64,000 bases of DNA from Pseudobdellovibrionaceae bacterium. Lineage in GTDB: Bacteria; Bdellovibrionota; Bdellovibrionia; Bdellovibrionales; Bdellovibrionaceae. Under the pieces are notes generated by a model. The model saw only the letters and a list, made by a program, of their open reading frames with translations, did no database searches and was not told the origin of the DNA. The position numbers and the translations under genes were made by a program. The stretch spans positions 2,078,565 through 2,142,564 of the forward strand of contig JAHBUV010000001.1 of assembly GCA_019637915.1 (NCBI GenBank), read 5' to 3'. Below are positions 1 to 10,038 of this stretch, in pieces (positions within the stretch are counted from its first letter, which is position 1; each line of letters opens with the position of its first letter).

Positions 1-886
1 CATCCACCAGCGCCTTCAAACCCCGTCGGACCGTGTCCTTGGACCCGATGATCGAGCGCGCGAGCATGCCCTGGGCGAAGCGCTTTTCCGCCGGGGACCA
101 GTAAGTTTCAATGTCATCGATCGGCGGCTTGCTCAGGCCGCGTTGACCGCGGGCCATGTCCACGAAGGACATCTGCTGCGTGGTCGCCAGGCGACGGGCC
201 TCTTCGTCGGTGGCGGCCGCGATGACGTTGACCCCCACCATGGCATGGGGTTTCGACAGCTGCGCCGAAGCCTGAAAATAACGCCGATAATCCTCCAGCG
301 CCGTCAGAAGCTCCCGGGGCGCGAAGTGCGAGGCGAAGGCGTAGGGCAATCCCAGCTGCGCCGCCAATTGCGCGCCGAAATGACTGGAGCCCAGAATCCA
401 GAGCGGCACTTTCGTTCCCGCCGCCGGCACGGCCTCGATCGCTTGCCCGCGGGCCTCGTCCGAAAGGTAGTGCTGCAATTCCAACACATCCTGCGGGAAA
501 TTGTCCGCGGCGGCCGGCGTGCGGCGCAAAGCCCTCAGTGTGTTCTGGTCCGTTCCCGGCGCGCGCCCCAAGCCGAGATCGATGCGGCCGGGGAAAAGAT
601 GGGCCAGGGTTCCGAATTGCTCGGCGATCACATAAGGCGCGTGATTGGGCAACATGATGCCGCCGGCGCCGACCCGGATCGTTTTGGTCGCTTGCGCCAA
701 ATAGGCGATGACGAGGGACGTGGCCGCGCTCGCGATTCCCGGGAAGTTATGGTGCTCCGCGATCCAAACCCTGTGATACCCCAAAGCCTCCGCATGGATC
801 GTCAGGTCGCGGGCCCGGTCCAGGGCTTGCTTCGGCGTGGATGTTTGCGTGACTCGAACGAGTTCGAGGATCGATAAAGGGACCAT
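1..886 (-). CDS. LLM-class flavin-dependent oxidoreductase (3' end outside window)
   Basis: This reads as a luciferase-like monooxygenase of the MsnO8 type. The family uses reduced FMN to oxidise small organic substrates in the cytoplasm. The translation begins [12 protein letters not shown], continues through [16 protein letters not shown] and [19 protein letters not shown], and later has [16 protein letters not shown], all typical of the TIM-barrel core of the family. About 295 codons are visible; the family usually has about 330, so only a short C-terminal piece lies beyond base 1. The ATG at 884-886 is the first start in frame, and no strong ribosome site precedes it. It is divergent from the HD-domain gene. 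The substrate cannot be inferred. Confidence 0.85.
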   Translation of the reverse strand, partial: MVPLSILELVRVTQTSTPKQALDRARDLTIHAEALGYHRVWIAEHHNFPGIASAATSLVIAYLAQATKTIRVGAGGIMLPNHAPYVIAEQFGTLAHLFPGRIDLGLGRAPGTDQNTLRALRRTPAAADNFPQDVLELQHYLSDEARGQAIEAVPAAGTKVPLWILGSSHFGAQLAAQLGLPYAFASHFAPRELLTALEDYRRYFQASAQLSKPHAMVGVNVIAAATDEEARRLATTQQMSFVDMARGQRGLSKPPIDDIETYWSPAEKRFAQGMLARSIIGSKDTVRRGLKALVD

Positions 887-1024
887 GCGATAACATGGAT
901 CCGAAAAGCCCTCTTGGCAAGCTCCCGGAAGGCGGATGACATCACGGTCCCCGGCGCATGGCGTTTGGGGGATTACTTTATCGTCACGGACTGCCATCAT
1001 GGACAAAAGAGATAGGGAGAGTCG

Positions 1025-1660
1025 ATGCATTTGATGGAATTTGAGAAAGCCTTCGAGAAAAAGATTTCCTCCATCGCCTCCGCGGAAGATCCCGCGCATG
1101 ATCTCTTGCATTTCAAAAGAGTCGTGAAAGCCTCGAAATCCCTTTGCGAGAAAGAAGGGGCGAAGGCCGAAGTGGTGATTCCCGCGGCCTGGCTCCACGA
1201 TTTCGTGATCATTCCCAAAAACGATCCGCGTCGATCGCAGGCCTCCCAGATCTCCGCCGAAGCGGCCATTCTTTTTCTCGACGGACTTCAGTACCCGCAA
1301 AAACATTTCCAGGAGATCGCCCACGCCATTGAGGCCCATAGCTTCAGCGCGAACATCGAAGCCAAGACGATCGAAGCCAAGATCGTCCAGGACGCCGACC
1401 GCCTGGACGGACTGGGTGCGATCGGCATCGCCCGTTGCTTCGCGACCTCCGGCTTGCTGAAAAGACCCTTCTATTCGGAAGAAGACCCTTTCTGCGTGAA
1501 CCGGGAAATCGATGACCGGCAATTCACCATCGATCACTTTTTCGCCAAGCTCTTCAAAACAGCCGCCAGCATGAAAACCGACGCCGGCCGTGCGGAAGGC
1601 TTGCGACGCGTGGAAGTCATGAAAAGATACCTGCAGGACCTGGCTGTTGAAATCGAGTAG
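1025..1660 (+). CDS. HD-domain phosphohydrolase
   Basis: A 211-residue soluble protein of the HD superfamily (YedJ-like), expected to be a metal-dependent phosphohydrolase; the substrate is unknown. The metal-binding pattern is visible: an early His in [12 protein letters not shown] (about residue 26), the HD doublet in AAWLHDF (about 58-59), a His in IEAHSFS, and the closing Asp in [17 protein letters not shown]. The length fits the family. The sequence AGGGAGAGTCG directly before the ATG at 1025 is a good ribosome site. It lies between the divergent monooxygenase and an AT-rich insert, with no operon partner. Confidence 0.85.
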   Translation: MHLMEFEKAFEKKISSIASAEDPAHDLLHFKRVVKASKSLCEKEGAKAEVVIPAAWLHDFVIIPKNDPRRSQASQISAEAAILFLDGLQYPQKHFQEIAHAIEAHSFSANIEAKTIEAKIVQDADRLDGLGAIGIARCFATSGLLKRPFYSEEDPFCVNREIDDRQFTIDHFFAKLFKTAASMKTDAGRAEGLRRVEVMKRYLQDLAVEIE

Positions 1661-1681
1661 GGAATTTCTTGTTCAAAACGT

Positions 1682-2269
1682 TCAAAGTCTCCGCATTATC
1701 AAGAAGCAGATATCTGTAGGCCGACCAACGACTTGAATAAGAGAAGTGAACGCCAAGTATGGTGGATTAAGAAGGAATTCAAAGTCTTGTTCTGGGACAA
1801 GTTGACCTTGTGTGTATGTTGAACTGAGTGTTGTTGGTGTGATGTTCCCAGTTATCATATCGAAAGACGTTGAAACGGAGCATGAGGAACCCGGGGTAAC
1901 TGAGGCTGTCGTAGCACCGAACTTTCCAAGTCCATATCCTCCGCTGGCGTTTCCAGCTTGAAGCTTGGCGACAATCCTTCTATTCATTGATATTTTGCAG
2001 GTCCCAAGGCTCAGGTCTTCACTTATCAGCTGATTGCCTTTAATGACACTAGTCCCTACAGGAGAACTTGTTGAGGGGATGCCACCAGCTGTTGGATTTT
2101 GGAGGGAGGAGTCATAACACTCCACTCCGGCAAATCTCCATGTGCCCGAGAGATCTAACCCTTCAATGGCGGTTTCACTAGATCCGCCGCTACCGCCGCC
2201 GAATCCTCCGCCACCGCATGCCGTTAAGCAAACTGTCACGACCAAAGACATTACGGATTTTATTCTCAT
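1682..2269 (-). CDS. putative lipoprotein in AT-rich insert
   Basis: A 195-residue exported protein of unknown function. The start at 2269 gives MRIKSVMSLVVTVCLTACGGG, a lipoprotein signal peptide with lipobox LTAC and the acceptor Cys at residue 18, followed by a Gly/Ser-rich linker. The sequence GAGGTAAATGAC precedes this ATG; a longer reading from 2296 would spoil the signal peptide. The mature part contains LDLSGTWRFAGVECYD, and several Cys residues could form disulfides. Base composition is much richer in A+T than in the flanking genes. It is divergent from a small XRE regulator, and the pair looks like a recent acquisition. Confidence 0.7.
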   Translation of the reverse strand: MRIKSVMSLVVTVCLTACGGGGFGGGSGGSSETAIEGLDLSGTWRFAGVECYDSSLQNPTAGGIPSTSSPVGTSVIKGNQLISEDLSLGTCKISMNRRIVAKLQAGNASGGYGLGKFGATTASVTPGSSCSVSTSFDMITGNITPTTLSSTYTQGQLVPEQDFEFLLNPPYLAFTSLIQVVGRPTDICFLIMRRL

Positions 2270-2363
2270 GTCATTTACCTCGTTTTTTATAAACATCCAG
2301 GAATTCTTCGCGTTCCTTATCAGCGATGATCCAGATATCTTGTCTTCTGCTTATCGGATGAAT

Positions 2364-2381
2364 ACCGTAAAACTATACGGT
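2364..2381. promoter_or_regulatory. dyad ACCGTA-N6-TACGGT, candidate XRE operator
   Basis: A perfect 6-bp inverted repeat with a 6-bp spacer lies 33 bases before the GTG start of the XRE regulator and inside the divergent promoter region shared with the lipoprotein gene. Small Cro/CI-type regulators commonly bind such dyads to control themselves and a neighbour. Binding is inferred only from position and symmetry. Confidence 0.4.
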
Positions 2382-2414
2382 CCGTTAAAAATTACCCCAA
2401 AGTTAATCTAAGGT

Positions 2415-2669
2415 GTGTCAAATGAAGAAGAATATGCTATCCTCATAAAGCACATAGCTGACAATATAAGGGGTCAGAGAAAGAAAAATGGGTTTACTCA
2501 AGCCCAAATGGCGGATTTTGGCTTCGATATTAAAAATTATCAAAAGCTAGAGTATGGTAAACACCAATTTTCTCTACATACGGTTTTCAGGCTGGCAATG
2601 GCATTTAATTGCCGTATTGAAGACCTTATCAACGAACCTAAAAAGATAAAAAAATCCCTAAAGAAGTAA
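2415..2669 (+). CDS. small XRE/Cro-CI family regulator
   Basis: An 84-residue cytoplasmic DNA-binding protein made of one helix-turn-helix domain. The recognition region is IRGQRKKNGFTQAQMADFGF followed by IKNYQKLEYGKHQFSLHTVF, the usual HTH_3 layout, and the chain ends in a Lys-rich tail. The start is the GTG at 2415; no ATG is available in this frame before the domain. The gene is AT-rich like the divergent lipoprotein gene and unlike the chromosome around it. Likely role: repressor of itself and perhaps of the lipoprotein gene, through the dyad at 2364-2381 (inference). Confidence 0.8.
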   Translation: MSNEEEYAILIKHIADNIRGQRKKNGFTQAQMADFGFDIKNYQKLEYGKHQFSLHTVFRLAMAFNCRIEDLINEPKKIKKSLKK

Positions 2670-2721
2670 GCTATATTTGAAGCCATCTGCTTTAGGTACC
2701 TCATCTTTGGATGACAGCCTC

Positions 2722-4455
2722 CTAAAGCTCCTCCGCGAACACCTTCTCCGTGATCTTCCAGAATTTGTCCTGCTTGCGGGCGATCACGAAGGCGGGGAGG
2801 CGGAACAGGACCTGATACTTGATCGCTTCCGCCGGCGTGGTGAATTCCACCGCGAGCTCCGGGCGTCGCAGGTGCGAACGCAAAAAATTGATGTTGAACT
2901 TCTTGATCGCGGTCGGGTTGTTGAAGAAATGGACCTCGCTCAGATATTTGGCGTCATGATCGTAGTAGCGGATCTCCAGATAAGGATTCGAATTCCGATC
3001 CCGGCGCTCCTCAAAGGTGATCCGTTCCGGTGTCATCACGTGCGCGTGCTTGGAGAGCTTGGCCTGCTTCAACTTCGCGTCGGCGTCGATCAGCACGGTC
3101 TTGCAGCGCTCGCAGGCCCGGGCCGTGATGTCGTTCTCGGCCCCGCAGGAATGGCAGATCTTCGAACGGAAACGGTACCCGCAGGGCTTCCATTCGAAGG
3201 TTTTCGGATCCTGGGCCATGCCCCGGCACTTGCGGCCGAAATGCTCGATCACCTCGCCGTCGATGGCGTAGCCCCAGAAGTTGTTCTCGAAATCGCAGAC
3301 CGGACAAGGCACCAGAACCGGCACCGTGTTCTTGGCCGGGCGCTTTTCGCTGATCTCCGGGGCGTAGATGTCGTGGCCCATGCCGGTGTAGTCCAGGACG
3401 TAACAATCCTTTTTGCCCTCGCACAGGCGCAATCCCCGGCCGATGATTTGTTGGTAAAGGCTGTTCGATTCCGTCGGGCGCAGGATCGCGATGACATCCA
3501 CGTGAGGGGCGTCGAAACCCGTCGTCAGCACCGAAACGTTGACGAGGTATTTGAATTTCCTCTTTTTGAAATCCTCGATGATCCGGTCCCGGTCCGACAG
3601 ATCCGTGTCACCCACCACCAGGCGGGCGTCGTTCTCCGGCAGGTAGGACATGATCTCCTCGGCGTGCTTCACGCTGGCGCTGAAGATCATGACGCCCTTT
3701 CGGTCGTAGGTCTCCGTGATGTCGATGATGTTCTTGATGATCAGCGGGGTCAGGCGCTTTTGCGCCTTCAGGATTTCCTCCACCTCGGCGGTCGTGAAGG
3801 TGCGGCCCTTGTCCATCAATTCGGAGAAGTCGTAACAGGTGACGGGAATGTCGATCTTCACCGGGATCGTGAGGAAGTGGTGCTTGATCATGTAAGAAAG
3901 CGGCAGCTCGAAAACGCATTTCTTGAAGAACCTCTTTTGTTCGGACTTGATCTCGCCGGAGGCGGAGCATTCGTAGATCCAACCCAAACCCAGGCGGTAA
4001 GGGGTCGCCGTCAGGCCCAGAACGCAGATCTCGGGATTCTTCCCGCGCAATTTGGCGATGACGTCCTGGTACTGCGTGGACCCTTCCTCGGCGACACGAT
4101 GACACTCGTCGATCACCACGAGCGAGAAGTTCTCGAAAAAATCATCAGGGGCGCGGGCCACCGATTGCACGCTCCCGAAGATGGCCTTCTGGTCCCAGTC
4201 TTTCTGGCCCAGGCCCGCGGAGTAGATCCCCGCCGGCAAACCGTAGCTCGTGTACTTTTGATGGTTCTGCTCGACCAGCTCTTTGACGTGGGCGAGCACC
4301 AGCACGCGCCCCCGGGCGATGCGCGCGAGCTCGGCGATCACCAGGCTTTTCCCGGCCCCGGTGGGGAGCACGATCACCGCCGGGGCCCGGCTTTTCTGAA
4401 AAAACCGGATGGTGTTGTCCACCGCCTGCTTCTGGTATTCGCGGAGCTTGTACAT
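2722..4455 (-). CDS. radD: RadD (YejH) DNA-repair helicase
   Basis: A 577-residue SF2 ATPase closely resembling Escherichia coli RadD (586 residues), which works in recombination and repair of stalled forks and double-strand breaks. Visible motifs are Walker [18 protein letters not shown] near residue 25, the DEAH-box variant VVIDECHR, motif [18 protein letters not shown], and IVI-type motifs [18 protein letters not shown] and [10 protein letters not shown]-terminal zinc-ribbon region with CPVC, CRG, CHSC and CERC pairs follows, as in RadD. The ATG at 4455 matches the family N-terminus ([13 protein letters not shown]). A longer reading from 4608 lacks similarity and overlaps the divergent gene. 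Confidence 0.93.
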   Translation of the reverse strand: MYKLREYQKQAVDNTIRFFQKSRAPAVIVLPTGAGKSLVIAELARIARGRVLVLAHVKELVEQNHQKYTSYGLPAGIYSAGLGQKDWDQKAIFGSVQSVARAPDDFFENFSLVVIDECHRVAEEGSTQYQDVIAKLRGKNPEICVLGLTATPYRLGLGWIYECSASGEIKSEQKRFFKKCVFELPLSYMIKHHFLTIPVKIDIPVTCYDFSELMDKGRTFTTAEVEEILKAQKRLTPLIIKNIIDITETYDRKGVMIFSASVKHAEEIMSYLPENDARLVVGDTDLSDRDRIIEDFKKRKFKYLVNVSVLTTGFDAPHVDVIAILRPTESNSLYQQIIGRGLRLCEGKKDCYVLDYTGMGHDIYAPEISEKRPAKNTVPVLVPCPVCDFENNFWGYAIDGEVIEHFGRKCRGMAQDPKTFEWKPCGYRFRSKICHSCGAENDITARACERCKTVLIDADAKLKQAKLSKHAHVMTPERITFEERRDRNSNPYLEIRYYDHDAKYLSEVHFFNNPTAIKKFNINFLRSHLRRPELAVEFTTPAEAIKYQVLFRLPAFVIARKQDKFWKITEKVFAEEL

Positions 4456-4584
4456 CGGGGATGATCCTACCTTCTTTTGCCGGTTCTGAGTACTTTTGAC
4501 ACGCGCATCAGCGGATGGGGCGACACCCTTTCTGGAAGAAAGAATCGTTGGCGCCGCCCGGGACCTTCCATTAAGACGGAATGG

Positions 4585-5088
4585 ATGGTGCATGCCGCGA
4601 CAGAGCAAAAGCGCAGACCCAAACCGGTGGCGAGATCCCCCCGCGATTTTGATTATTCCCTCGACTACAAAAAAATCGACTTGAGGGAATCACCCGAAAT
4701 TTACCGGGTTGGCAAAGGCGAACAGGGTGTTCTGCTGGTTGAGCCCTACAAGTCTGAAATCCTGCCGCACTGGAAATTCAAGACACCCGGTGAGGCGAAA
4801 AAATCGGCGCTTGCCATCATGAGGCTCTTCAGGGGGTACAAAAAGGAAAAAGACTTCGTCGGCATGGACATGTCGAGGAAGTTCCTGCAGATGGGCTACA
4901 CCCGGGCGCGCCGTTATGCCAATCATCGGTCGGGACGGAAATACGACCGGGATGGGAAAATCCTGGCCCGTGAGGTGGATGAGGTCAAAGCCCGGTCCGC
5001 CGCCATTTTTTACGATCATTGGCGGCGGGTTGAAGCCGATCCAACATACGCGAAACTGAAGAAACAGTGGAAACGGGATTACGGATAG
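4585..5088 (+). CDS. DUF4385 family protein
   Basis: A 167-residue protein of the conserved DUF4385 family, function unknown. The family core is clear: [20 protein letters not shown], then [20 protein letters not shown], then [20 protein letters not shown] and [15 protein letters not shown]. The start at 4585 is chosen because the family domain begins soon after and a modest GACGGA precedes it. An upstream start at 4477 would run into the radD promoter region. It is divergent from radD and convergent with the trehalose synthase gene. Confidence 0.75.
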   Translation: MVHAATEQKRRPKPVARSPRDFDYSLDYKKIDLRESPEIYRVGKGEQGVLLVEPYKSEILPHWKFKTPGEAKKSALAIMRLFRGYKKEKDFVGMDMSRKFLQMGYTRARRYANHRSGRKYDRDGKILAREVDEVKARSAAIFYDHWRRVEADPTYAKLKKQWKRDYG

Positions 5089-5147
5089 CGAAAACCGCTG
5101 AGATCCCGGGAAAAACCGAAAACTTCATTGCGGGAGACCTCAAAAAT

Positions 5148-7397
5148 TCATGGTCTTTCCGCGGGAGCCTTTGATGTCGGCAAAGCGACCGGTTCAAAAC
5201 CCTTCCCGCGGAGGGCGACGAGTTCCTCCAGGAAGGGCAGGACTTCTTCTTGCGTGGGGATCCGGCAGTGGGCGGCGGTCTCTCCATGACCGACTTTGAT
5301 GGAAATACCCCTCGTATCCAACGCCCGGAACATGTCTTCGTCGGTGTGGTCGTCGCCAAGGCAAACGAAAGAACTTTCCGCCGGTTCGCTTTCCAGGAGC
5401 CACCTCAGAAAGCTTCCCTTGTTGCATTCAATCGCGCGGGCTTCGACGATCTTCGAGCCGATCGTGACGCTGACGGGAAGGTTCGAAAAGCCGATTTGCA
5501 ATTCGTCATCAAGCTTCCGGGCCTGGAAAGCGGCGAAATCCGGCGGGGACTGCCGGAAGTGCCAGACCAGCGAGGCCGATTTTTTCTCCACGAATGAAAG
5601 GGGAACGCGTTCCGAATAATCCTGCATGATTTTTTCGATCTCGTTGAACCAGGATTGGATGTCCGAGGAAATACGGCTTTTCCATTCCGAGCCCGGGAGG
5701 CGGCGGAAAGCGCCATGTTCCGCGACCAAGTGAAAAGGGCTTTCGGGAAATTGCGCATCGAGGAATTCCCGGCTGCGGCCGCTGACAATGTGGATCGAAA
5801 AACTGTCGCCGAGCTTTTGAAGACGGGCCTTCTGGGTCTCAGACAGGACGGCCAGCTCCGGGCGTTTTTGCAGCGGGCAGAGCGTCCCATCGTAATCGAG
5901 GATCAAATGGCATTTTTCCGCCTGCCGGACCTTCTCGAAAATCCGGCCGTAAGTGTCCTTCGTCGCGGCGCACAGGCGCGCCAAAGGGCGTTTGGGCGGG
6001 CGGATGCGGGAGGAATCGAGGTCCCGGAGAAAGGATTTCGCCCATTCCGTCGCCGAATATTTGGACAGCATGTCCTGGAGGCCCTCGAGCCTTTCGCGCT
6101 TTTCATCCGACGGCATCGTGTAAGCCTGATAAAGCGCATCGGCGATCGAGTCCTCATCCCAAGGGTTGATGAAAATGGCCTGCCCGAGCAGGGAGGCCGC
6201 TCCCGCGAATTCGCTGAGGACGATCACTCCCGGGTTGTCCGGATCCTGGGCGACCGTGTACTCCATCGCGACCAGATTCATGCCGTCGCGCTTGCTGGTG
6301 ATGAGCGCGCAATCGGAGCGCTTGTACAGCGCCAAAAGCTCAGCCTCCGAAACGGAATTGAAAATGTACTGGACGGGCGTGTAGCCTGGTTTCCCGAATT
6401 CGCCGTTGATCGTGCCGACCAGGCGATCGATATCTTTTTTCAGGCGGATGTAAGAAGGGACTTTGACCCGCGTGGGAACGGCCACCTGCAAAAGATTCAC
6501 CTGGCCGCGAAGATCCGGGAATTTCTGCAAAAGGCGCCGGAAGCCCCTCAGCTTCAGCTCCAGGCCTTTGCTGTAATCCAGGCGATCGATCCCCAGGACG
6601 AGGAAAGGGGAACGGATGGTTTGACGGAATTTTTCGGACAACTGGGCGATTTTGGGCGCGGAGGATTTCTTTTTGAACCCCTGGATGTCGATGCTGATCG
6701 GATAAACGCCGAGATGCACGACGTGATCCCCGGTTTCCGCCTTGAAGAACGTCGATTCGATCCCCAGCTGGGTTTTCAGGCAGACGGTGAAATGCCTGAG
6801 GTAGGAGTGTTCGTGGAATCCGATCAGGTCGAAGCGGAGCATGGCGCGGAGAACTTCTTCGCGCACCGGAAGCTGGCGGAAAATCTCGGAGCTCGGGAAA
6901 GGCGTATGAAGAAAAAATCCGATTTTCAAGTCGGGATTCGCTTCCTTCAGCATTTGACCGAGAAGCAGGAAGTGAAAATCGTGGATCCAGACCGTGTCGT
7001 TCGCTTCCGCGATTTTCAGGATCTCTTCCGCCATCCGGCGGTTGGCTTCCGTGTAGGACTCCCAGTCCTGCCGCCGGAAGAAAACATGATTCCCTTCATA
7101 ATGAAAAAGCGGCCAGAGGACGTCGTTGCTGAAGCGGTCGTAATAACTTTCATAGAGGGATTTCTCGAGAACCACCGGGCGGATCTCGAGGTTTTTTTCG
7201 ACGTCCGCGCTTTTCTGAAGCAGGCTTTTCGCGATATTTTCATCAGTCTCAAAACCAAACCAGAAAAATGGCTGGTCGAGTTGCACTCCCAACAGGGCGG
7301 AGACCAGGCCGCCGCTGCCACGTTTTAATTCTCCGCTCTTCGCGCTCATGCTATAAGGAAGACGATTCGAAACGAAAATGCGTTTTGGCGTGTTCAA
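5148..7397 (-). CDS. bifunctional trehalose-6-phosphate synthase/phosphatase (OtsA-OtsB fusion)
   Basis: A 749-residue fusion expected to make trehalose from UDP-glucose and glucose-6-phosphate in two steps. Residues 1 to about 480 are a GT20 synthase: IFVSNRLPYSM, GGLVSALLG, VWIHDFHFLLLGQML, FLHTPFPSSEIFRQLP and DGMNLVAMEY, with GIDRLDYSKGLELKLR. Residues about 495 to 735 are a HAD phosphatase: LILDYDGTLCPLQ, HIVSGRSREFLDAQF and FVCLGDDHTDEDMFRAL. The first in-frame start is a TTG at 7397 with no obvious ribosome site. The gene is divergent, 59 bp away, from a GH15 glycosidase, which suggests linked synthesis and turnover of trehalose or a related glucan. Confidence 0.93.
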   Translation of the reverse strand: MNTPKRIFVSNRLPYSMSAKSGELKRGSGGLVSALLGVQLDQPFFWFGFETDENIAKSLLQKSADVEKNLEIRPVVLEKSLYESYYDRFSNDVLWPLFHYEGNHVFFRRQDWESYTEANRRMAEEILKIAEANDTVWIHDFHFLLLGQMLKEANPDLKIGFFLHTPFPSSEIFRQLPVREEVLRAMLRFDLIGFHEHSYLRHFTVCLKTQLGIESTFFKAETGDHVVHLGVYPISIDIQGFKKKSSAPKIAQLSEKFRQTIRSPFLVLGIDRLDYSKGLELKLRGFRRLLQKFPDLRGQVNLLQVAVPTRVKVPSYIRLKKDIDRLVGTINGEFGKPGYTPVQYIFNSVSEAELLALYKRSDCALITSKRDGMNLVAMEYTVAQDPDNPGVIVLSEFAGAASLLGQAIFINPWDEDSIADALYQAYTMPSDEKRERLEGLQDMLSKYSATEWAKSFLRDLDSSRIRPPKRPLARLCAATKDTYGRIFEKVRQAEKCHLILDYDGTLCPLQKRPELAVLSETQKARLQKLGDSFSIHIVSGRSREFLDAQFPESPFHLVAEHGAFRRLPGSEWKSRISSDIQSWFNEIEKIMQDYSERVPLSFVEKKSASLVWHFRQSPPDFAAFQARKLDDELQIGFSNLPVSVTIGSKIVEARAIECNKGSFLRWLLESEPAESSFVCLGDDHTDEDMFRALDTRGISIKVGHGETAAHCRIPTQEEVLPFLEELVALRGKGFEPVALPTSKAPAERP

Positions 7398-7456
7398 AAC
7401 CGGTCTGCTCCATTGAAATGAAAGAGGACGAGGCCTCGGAATAAAAAAACTTCCCG

Positions 7457-9307
7457 ATGATCAAAAAATCAAATGAAAGTTCGGCGAAAAAAAATCGACA
7501 TCAATATCGGCTGGGAATTATCGGCAATTGCAACTTCTCAGCTCTCATCGATGACAACGCTAACATCAAATGGCTTTGTTGGCCACGATTTGATTCGAGT
7601 TTTGTCTTCGGTTCATTGCTGGATGAAAAAAAAGGGGGAAGGTTTTCCATCTCGCCGGCGACGCAAAATTTTTCCAGCCATCAAAAGTACCTGACGAACA
7701 CGAACATCCTGGTGACCCGCTTCGATTGTGAGGACGGCGTTTTCGAGGTCATTGATTTCGCTCCCCGGTTTCTGATGAATGAAAGATTCCACAAGCCTTT
7801 GATGCTTTTCCGGAAAGTGAGGCGGATCTCGGGATCGCCGCGGATCCGCGTCGTCTGTGAGCCCGTCGGTGAATACGGCGGACGCGTTCCGAACGTGCAG
7901 ATGGGAAGCCACCACCTGCGTTTCGAGGGGCTCGAAGCCCCGGTGCGGCTGACGACCAACGCGTCCCTGAACCTGGTTCACCAGCAGCGGGATTTCGCTT
8001 TGGGGGAGGATCTTTACTTCGTCCTGTCCTGGGGAATCGCCTTCGAGGCGCCCTTGGCGACCACGTTCGAGGATTTTTTGTCGCGCACGACGAAGTACTG
8101 GCAGACGTGGGTCGAGCGCTGCAACCTGCCGCGTGTTTTCCAGCACGAGGTGATCCGCTCGGCGCTGGCGCTCAAGCTTCACCAGTTCGAGGACACGGGC
8201 GGGATCATCGCCGCCTGCTCGACCAGCCTGCCTGAAATCCCCGGAGAGCAGCGCAATTGGGATTACCGCTTCTGCTGGCTGCGCGACACTTACTACACCT
8301 TGCACGCCTTGAACTCCCTGGGGCACTTCGAGGAAATGGAGAGGTACGCGCATTTCATCGAAAACCTGAACATGGGGAACTTTTCGCGTCTCCAGCCCGT
8401 CTATTGCATCGACGGCTCGCCGCGGATGCCCGAGCGGGAGCTTCCTCTGGAGGGATACCTCGGCAACAGGCCCGTGCGCGCGGGGAACGAGGCCGCTTCG
8501 CAGATTCAGCATGATGCCTACGGACAGATCCTGCTGGCGCTTTTCAGCCTGCACACGGATCCACGGCTGGTCGACCGGGGGCGCTTGTCGGAACGCTCCC
8601 TGACCGCGCTTTTGATGGCGATCAAAGCCAATATGGAGATCCCCGATAACGGCGTGTGGGAGTTCCGCGGCCGGGCGGCCGTGCATGCTTACACGTTGCT
8701 GTTTCACTGGGCCGGGGCGGCGGCCTGTCGGAAAGTGGCCCGGCAGATCGGGGACCAGAAACTCGAGGACGAAGCGGACTTCTGTATGAGGCGCGCTCGT
8801 GAACTGCTGGAGGGCTGCTACAGCAGGAAAATGGGCGCTTACGCCCAGTCGCTCGGTTCCGATGATCTTGACGCCAGCCTTCTGCAAATGATCACGTTGG
8901 GGTTCTTCCGCGAGGATGAGCGCGAGAAGGCGGTGGGCCATCTGCGCGCGATTCAAAAGGAGCTGGAGATCGCTCCGGGATTTCTGCTGCGTTATCGCCA
9001 CTCCGACGATTTCGGCGAACAAAAATCGGCCTTTCTGGTCTGCAGCTTCTGGTACATCGAAGCCCTGGCGACGCTGGGTTTTTCCGAAGAAGCCGCGGAG
9101 CTCCTGTCCGGGGTCTTGAAATCCAAGAATGATCTTGGTCTGATGAGCGAAGATGTGGATGCCGGGACCTTCAGCCAATGGGGGAACTTCCCGCAGACCT
9201 ATAGTCATGTCGGTTTGATCAATTGCGCGTTCGCCCTGGACCGGGCTTTGAAGGGGCCGACTTTCCTGTCATCGGACGCGGCACCGCGCGGGGGACTTGA
9301 GATTTGA
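7457..9307 (+). CDS. GH15 family glycosidase (trehalase/glucoamylase type)
   Basis: A 616-residue enzyme of glycoside hydrolase family 15, with no signal peptide and so probably cytoplasmic. The N-terminal beta domain shows IGNCNFSALIDDNANIKWLC and PRFDSSFVFGSLLDEKKGG; the (alpha/alpha)6 catalytic part shows NWDYRFCWLRDTYYTLHALN, IPDNGVWEFRGR and GLMSEDVDAGTFSQWGNFPQ followed by YSHVGLINCAFALD. Family members hydrolyse trehalose or alpha-1,4-glucans. The divergent trehalose synthase/phosphatase favours trehalose as substrate, but this is context only. The ATG at 7457 has no clear ribosome site. Confidence 0.88.
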   Translation: MIKKSNESSAKKNRHQYRLGIIGNCNFSALIDDNANIKWLCWPRFDSSFVFGSLLDEKKGGRFSISPATQNFSSHQKYLTNTNILVTRFDCEDGVFEVIDFAPRFLMNERFHKPLMLFRKVRRISGSPRIRVVCEPVGEYGGRVPNVQMGSHHLRFEGLEAPVRLTTNASLNLVHQQRDFALGEDLYFVLSWGIAFEAPLATTFEDFLSRTTKYWQTWVERCNLPRVFQHEVIRSALALKLHQFEDTGGIIAACSTSLPEIPGEQRNWDYRFCWLRDTYYTLHALNSLGHFEEMERYAHFIENLNMGNFSRLQPVYCIDGSPRMPERELPLEGYLGNRPVRAGNEAASQIQHDAYGQILLALFSLHTDPRLVDRGRLSERSLTALLMAIKANMEIPDNGVWEFRGRAAVHAYTLLFHWAGAAACRKVARQIGDQKLEDEADFCMRRARELLEGCYSRKMGAYAQSLGSDDLDASLLQMITLGFFREDEREKAVGHLRAIQKELEIAPGFLLRYRHSDDFGEQKSAFLVCSFWYIEALATLGFSEEAAELLSGVLKSKNDLGLMSEDVDAGTFSQWGNFPQTYSHVGLINCAFALDRALKGPTFLSSDAAPRGGLEI

Positions 9308-9342
9308 TTTGAAAACCGTCCGGGAATTCCGATAATGGCCCG

Positions 9343-10038
9343 ATGAAGAATCTCTTGTTCCAACAGCTTTTTGAAAGCGAAAGCTCCACCTTCACCTACC
9401 TGCTGGCGGACGCGACCACCCGAGAAGCCGTGATCATCGATCCGGTTCTGGAAACCGTGAGCCGGGATTTGAAACTGATCGGCGAGCTTGATCTGAAACT
9501 GCTTTTTGTCCTCGAGACCCACGTTCATGCCGACCACATCACGTCGGCGCGCCAGATCGCCGACGCCACGGGCGCGCGGATCGCGCTGAGCGCCGAAGCG
9601 CCGATCGAGGAGCCGCATCGGGCCCTTCGCGACGGGGATGTGATTGAGTTCGGGGAGTTCCGCCTGAAAGCCCTGGCGACGCCGGGACACACCAACAGTT
9701 GCATGTGTTTTCTGCTGCCGGACCGCGTGTTCACCGGGGACACGCTGCTGATCCGCGCCAACGGACGCACGGATTTTCAGGAAGGATCGGCGCAAAAACT
9801 CTATGAAAGCGTGCACCGGCAGCTCTTCACCTTGCCGGACGACACCCTGGTGTACCCGGCTCATGATTACAAAGGCTTCACGTCCTCATCGATCGGGATG
9901 GAGAAGAAATTCAACGCCCGCCTGAACGAGCGGCGCAGCCTTGAGGACTTCGTTGAAATCATGAAAAACCTGAACCTGCCGCGGCCGAAAAAAATCGATC
10001 TCGCCGTTCCGGCCAATCTGAAATTAGGGCGTTTGTGA
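9343..10038 (+). CDS. persulfide dioxygenase (ETHE1-like MBL fold)
   Basis: A 231-residue metallo-beta-lactamase-fold protein of the ETHE1/sulfur dioxygenase group, which oxidises glutathione persulfide to sulfite during sulfide detoxification. The metal motif THVHADH, the loop ATPGHTNSCMCFLLP, FTGDTLLIRANGRTDFQEGS and the late PAHDYKGFTSSS are the group's signature. Its stop overlaps the start of a YeiH-type transporter, so the two are one operon. Export of the sulfur product by the neighbour is a natural reading. Confidence 0.9.
   Translation: MKNLLFQQLFESESSTFTYLLADATTREAVIIDPVLETVSRDLKLIGELDLKLLFVLETHVHADHITSARQIADATGARIALSAEAPIEEPHRALRDGDVIEFGEFRLKALATPGHTNSCMCFLLPDRVFTGDTLLIRANGRTDFQEGSAQKLYESVHRQLFTLPDDTLVYPAHDYKGFTSSSIGMEKKFNARLNERRSLEDFVEIMKNLNLPRPKKIDLAVPANLKLGRL

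Noticed and set aside
2677-4464. Long plus-strand open frame opposite radD
   Set aside because: Antisense shadow of a clear helicase gene; composition is typical of the reverse of GC-rich codons and no domain is visible.
5655-7328. 557-codon open frame opposite the trehalose synthase/phosphatase
   Set aside because: Shadow of GT20/HAD coding sequence with no motif or ribosome site.
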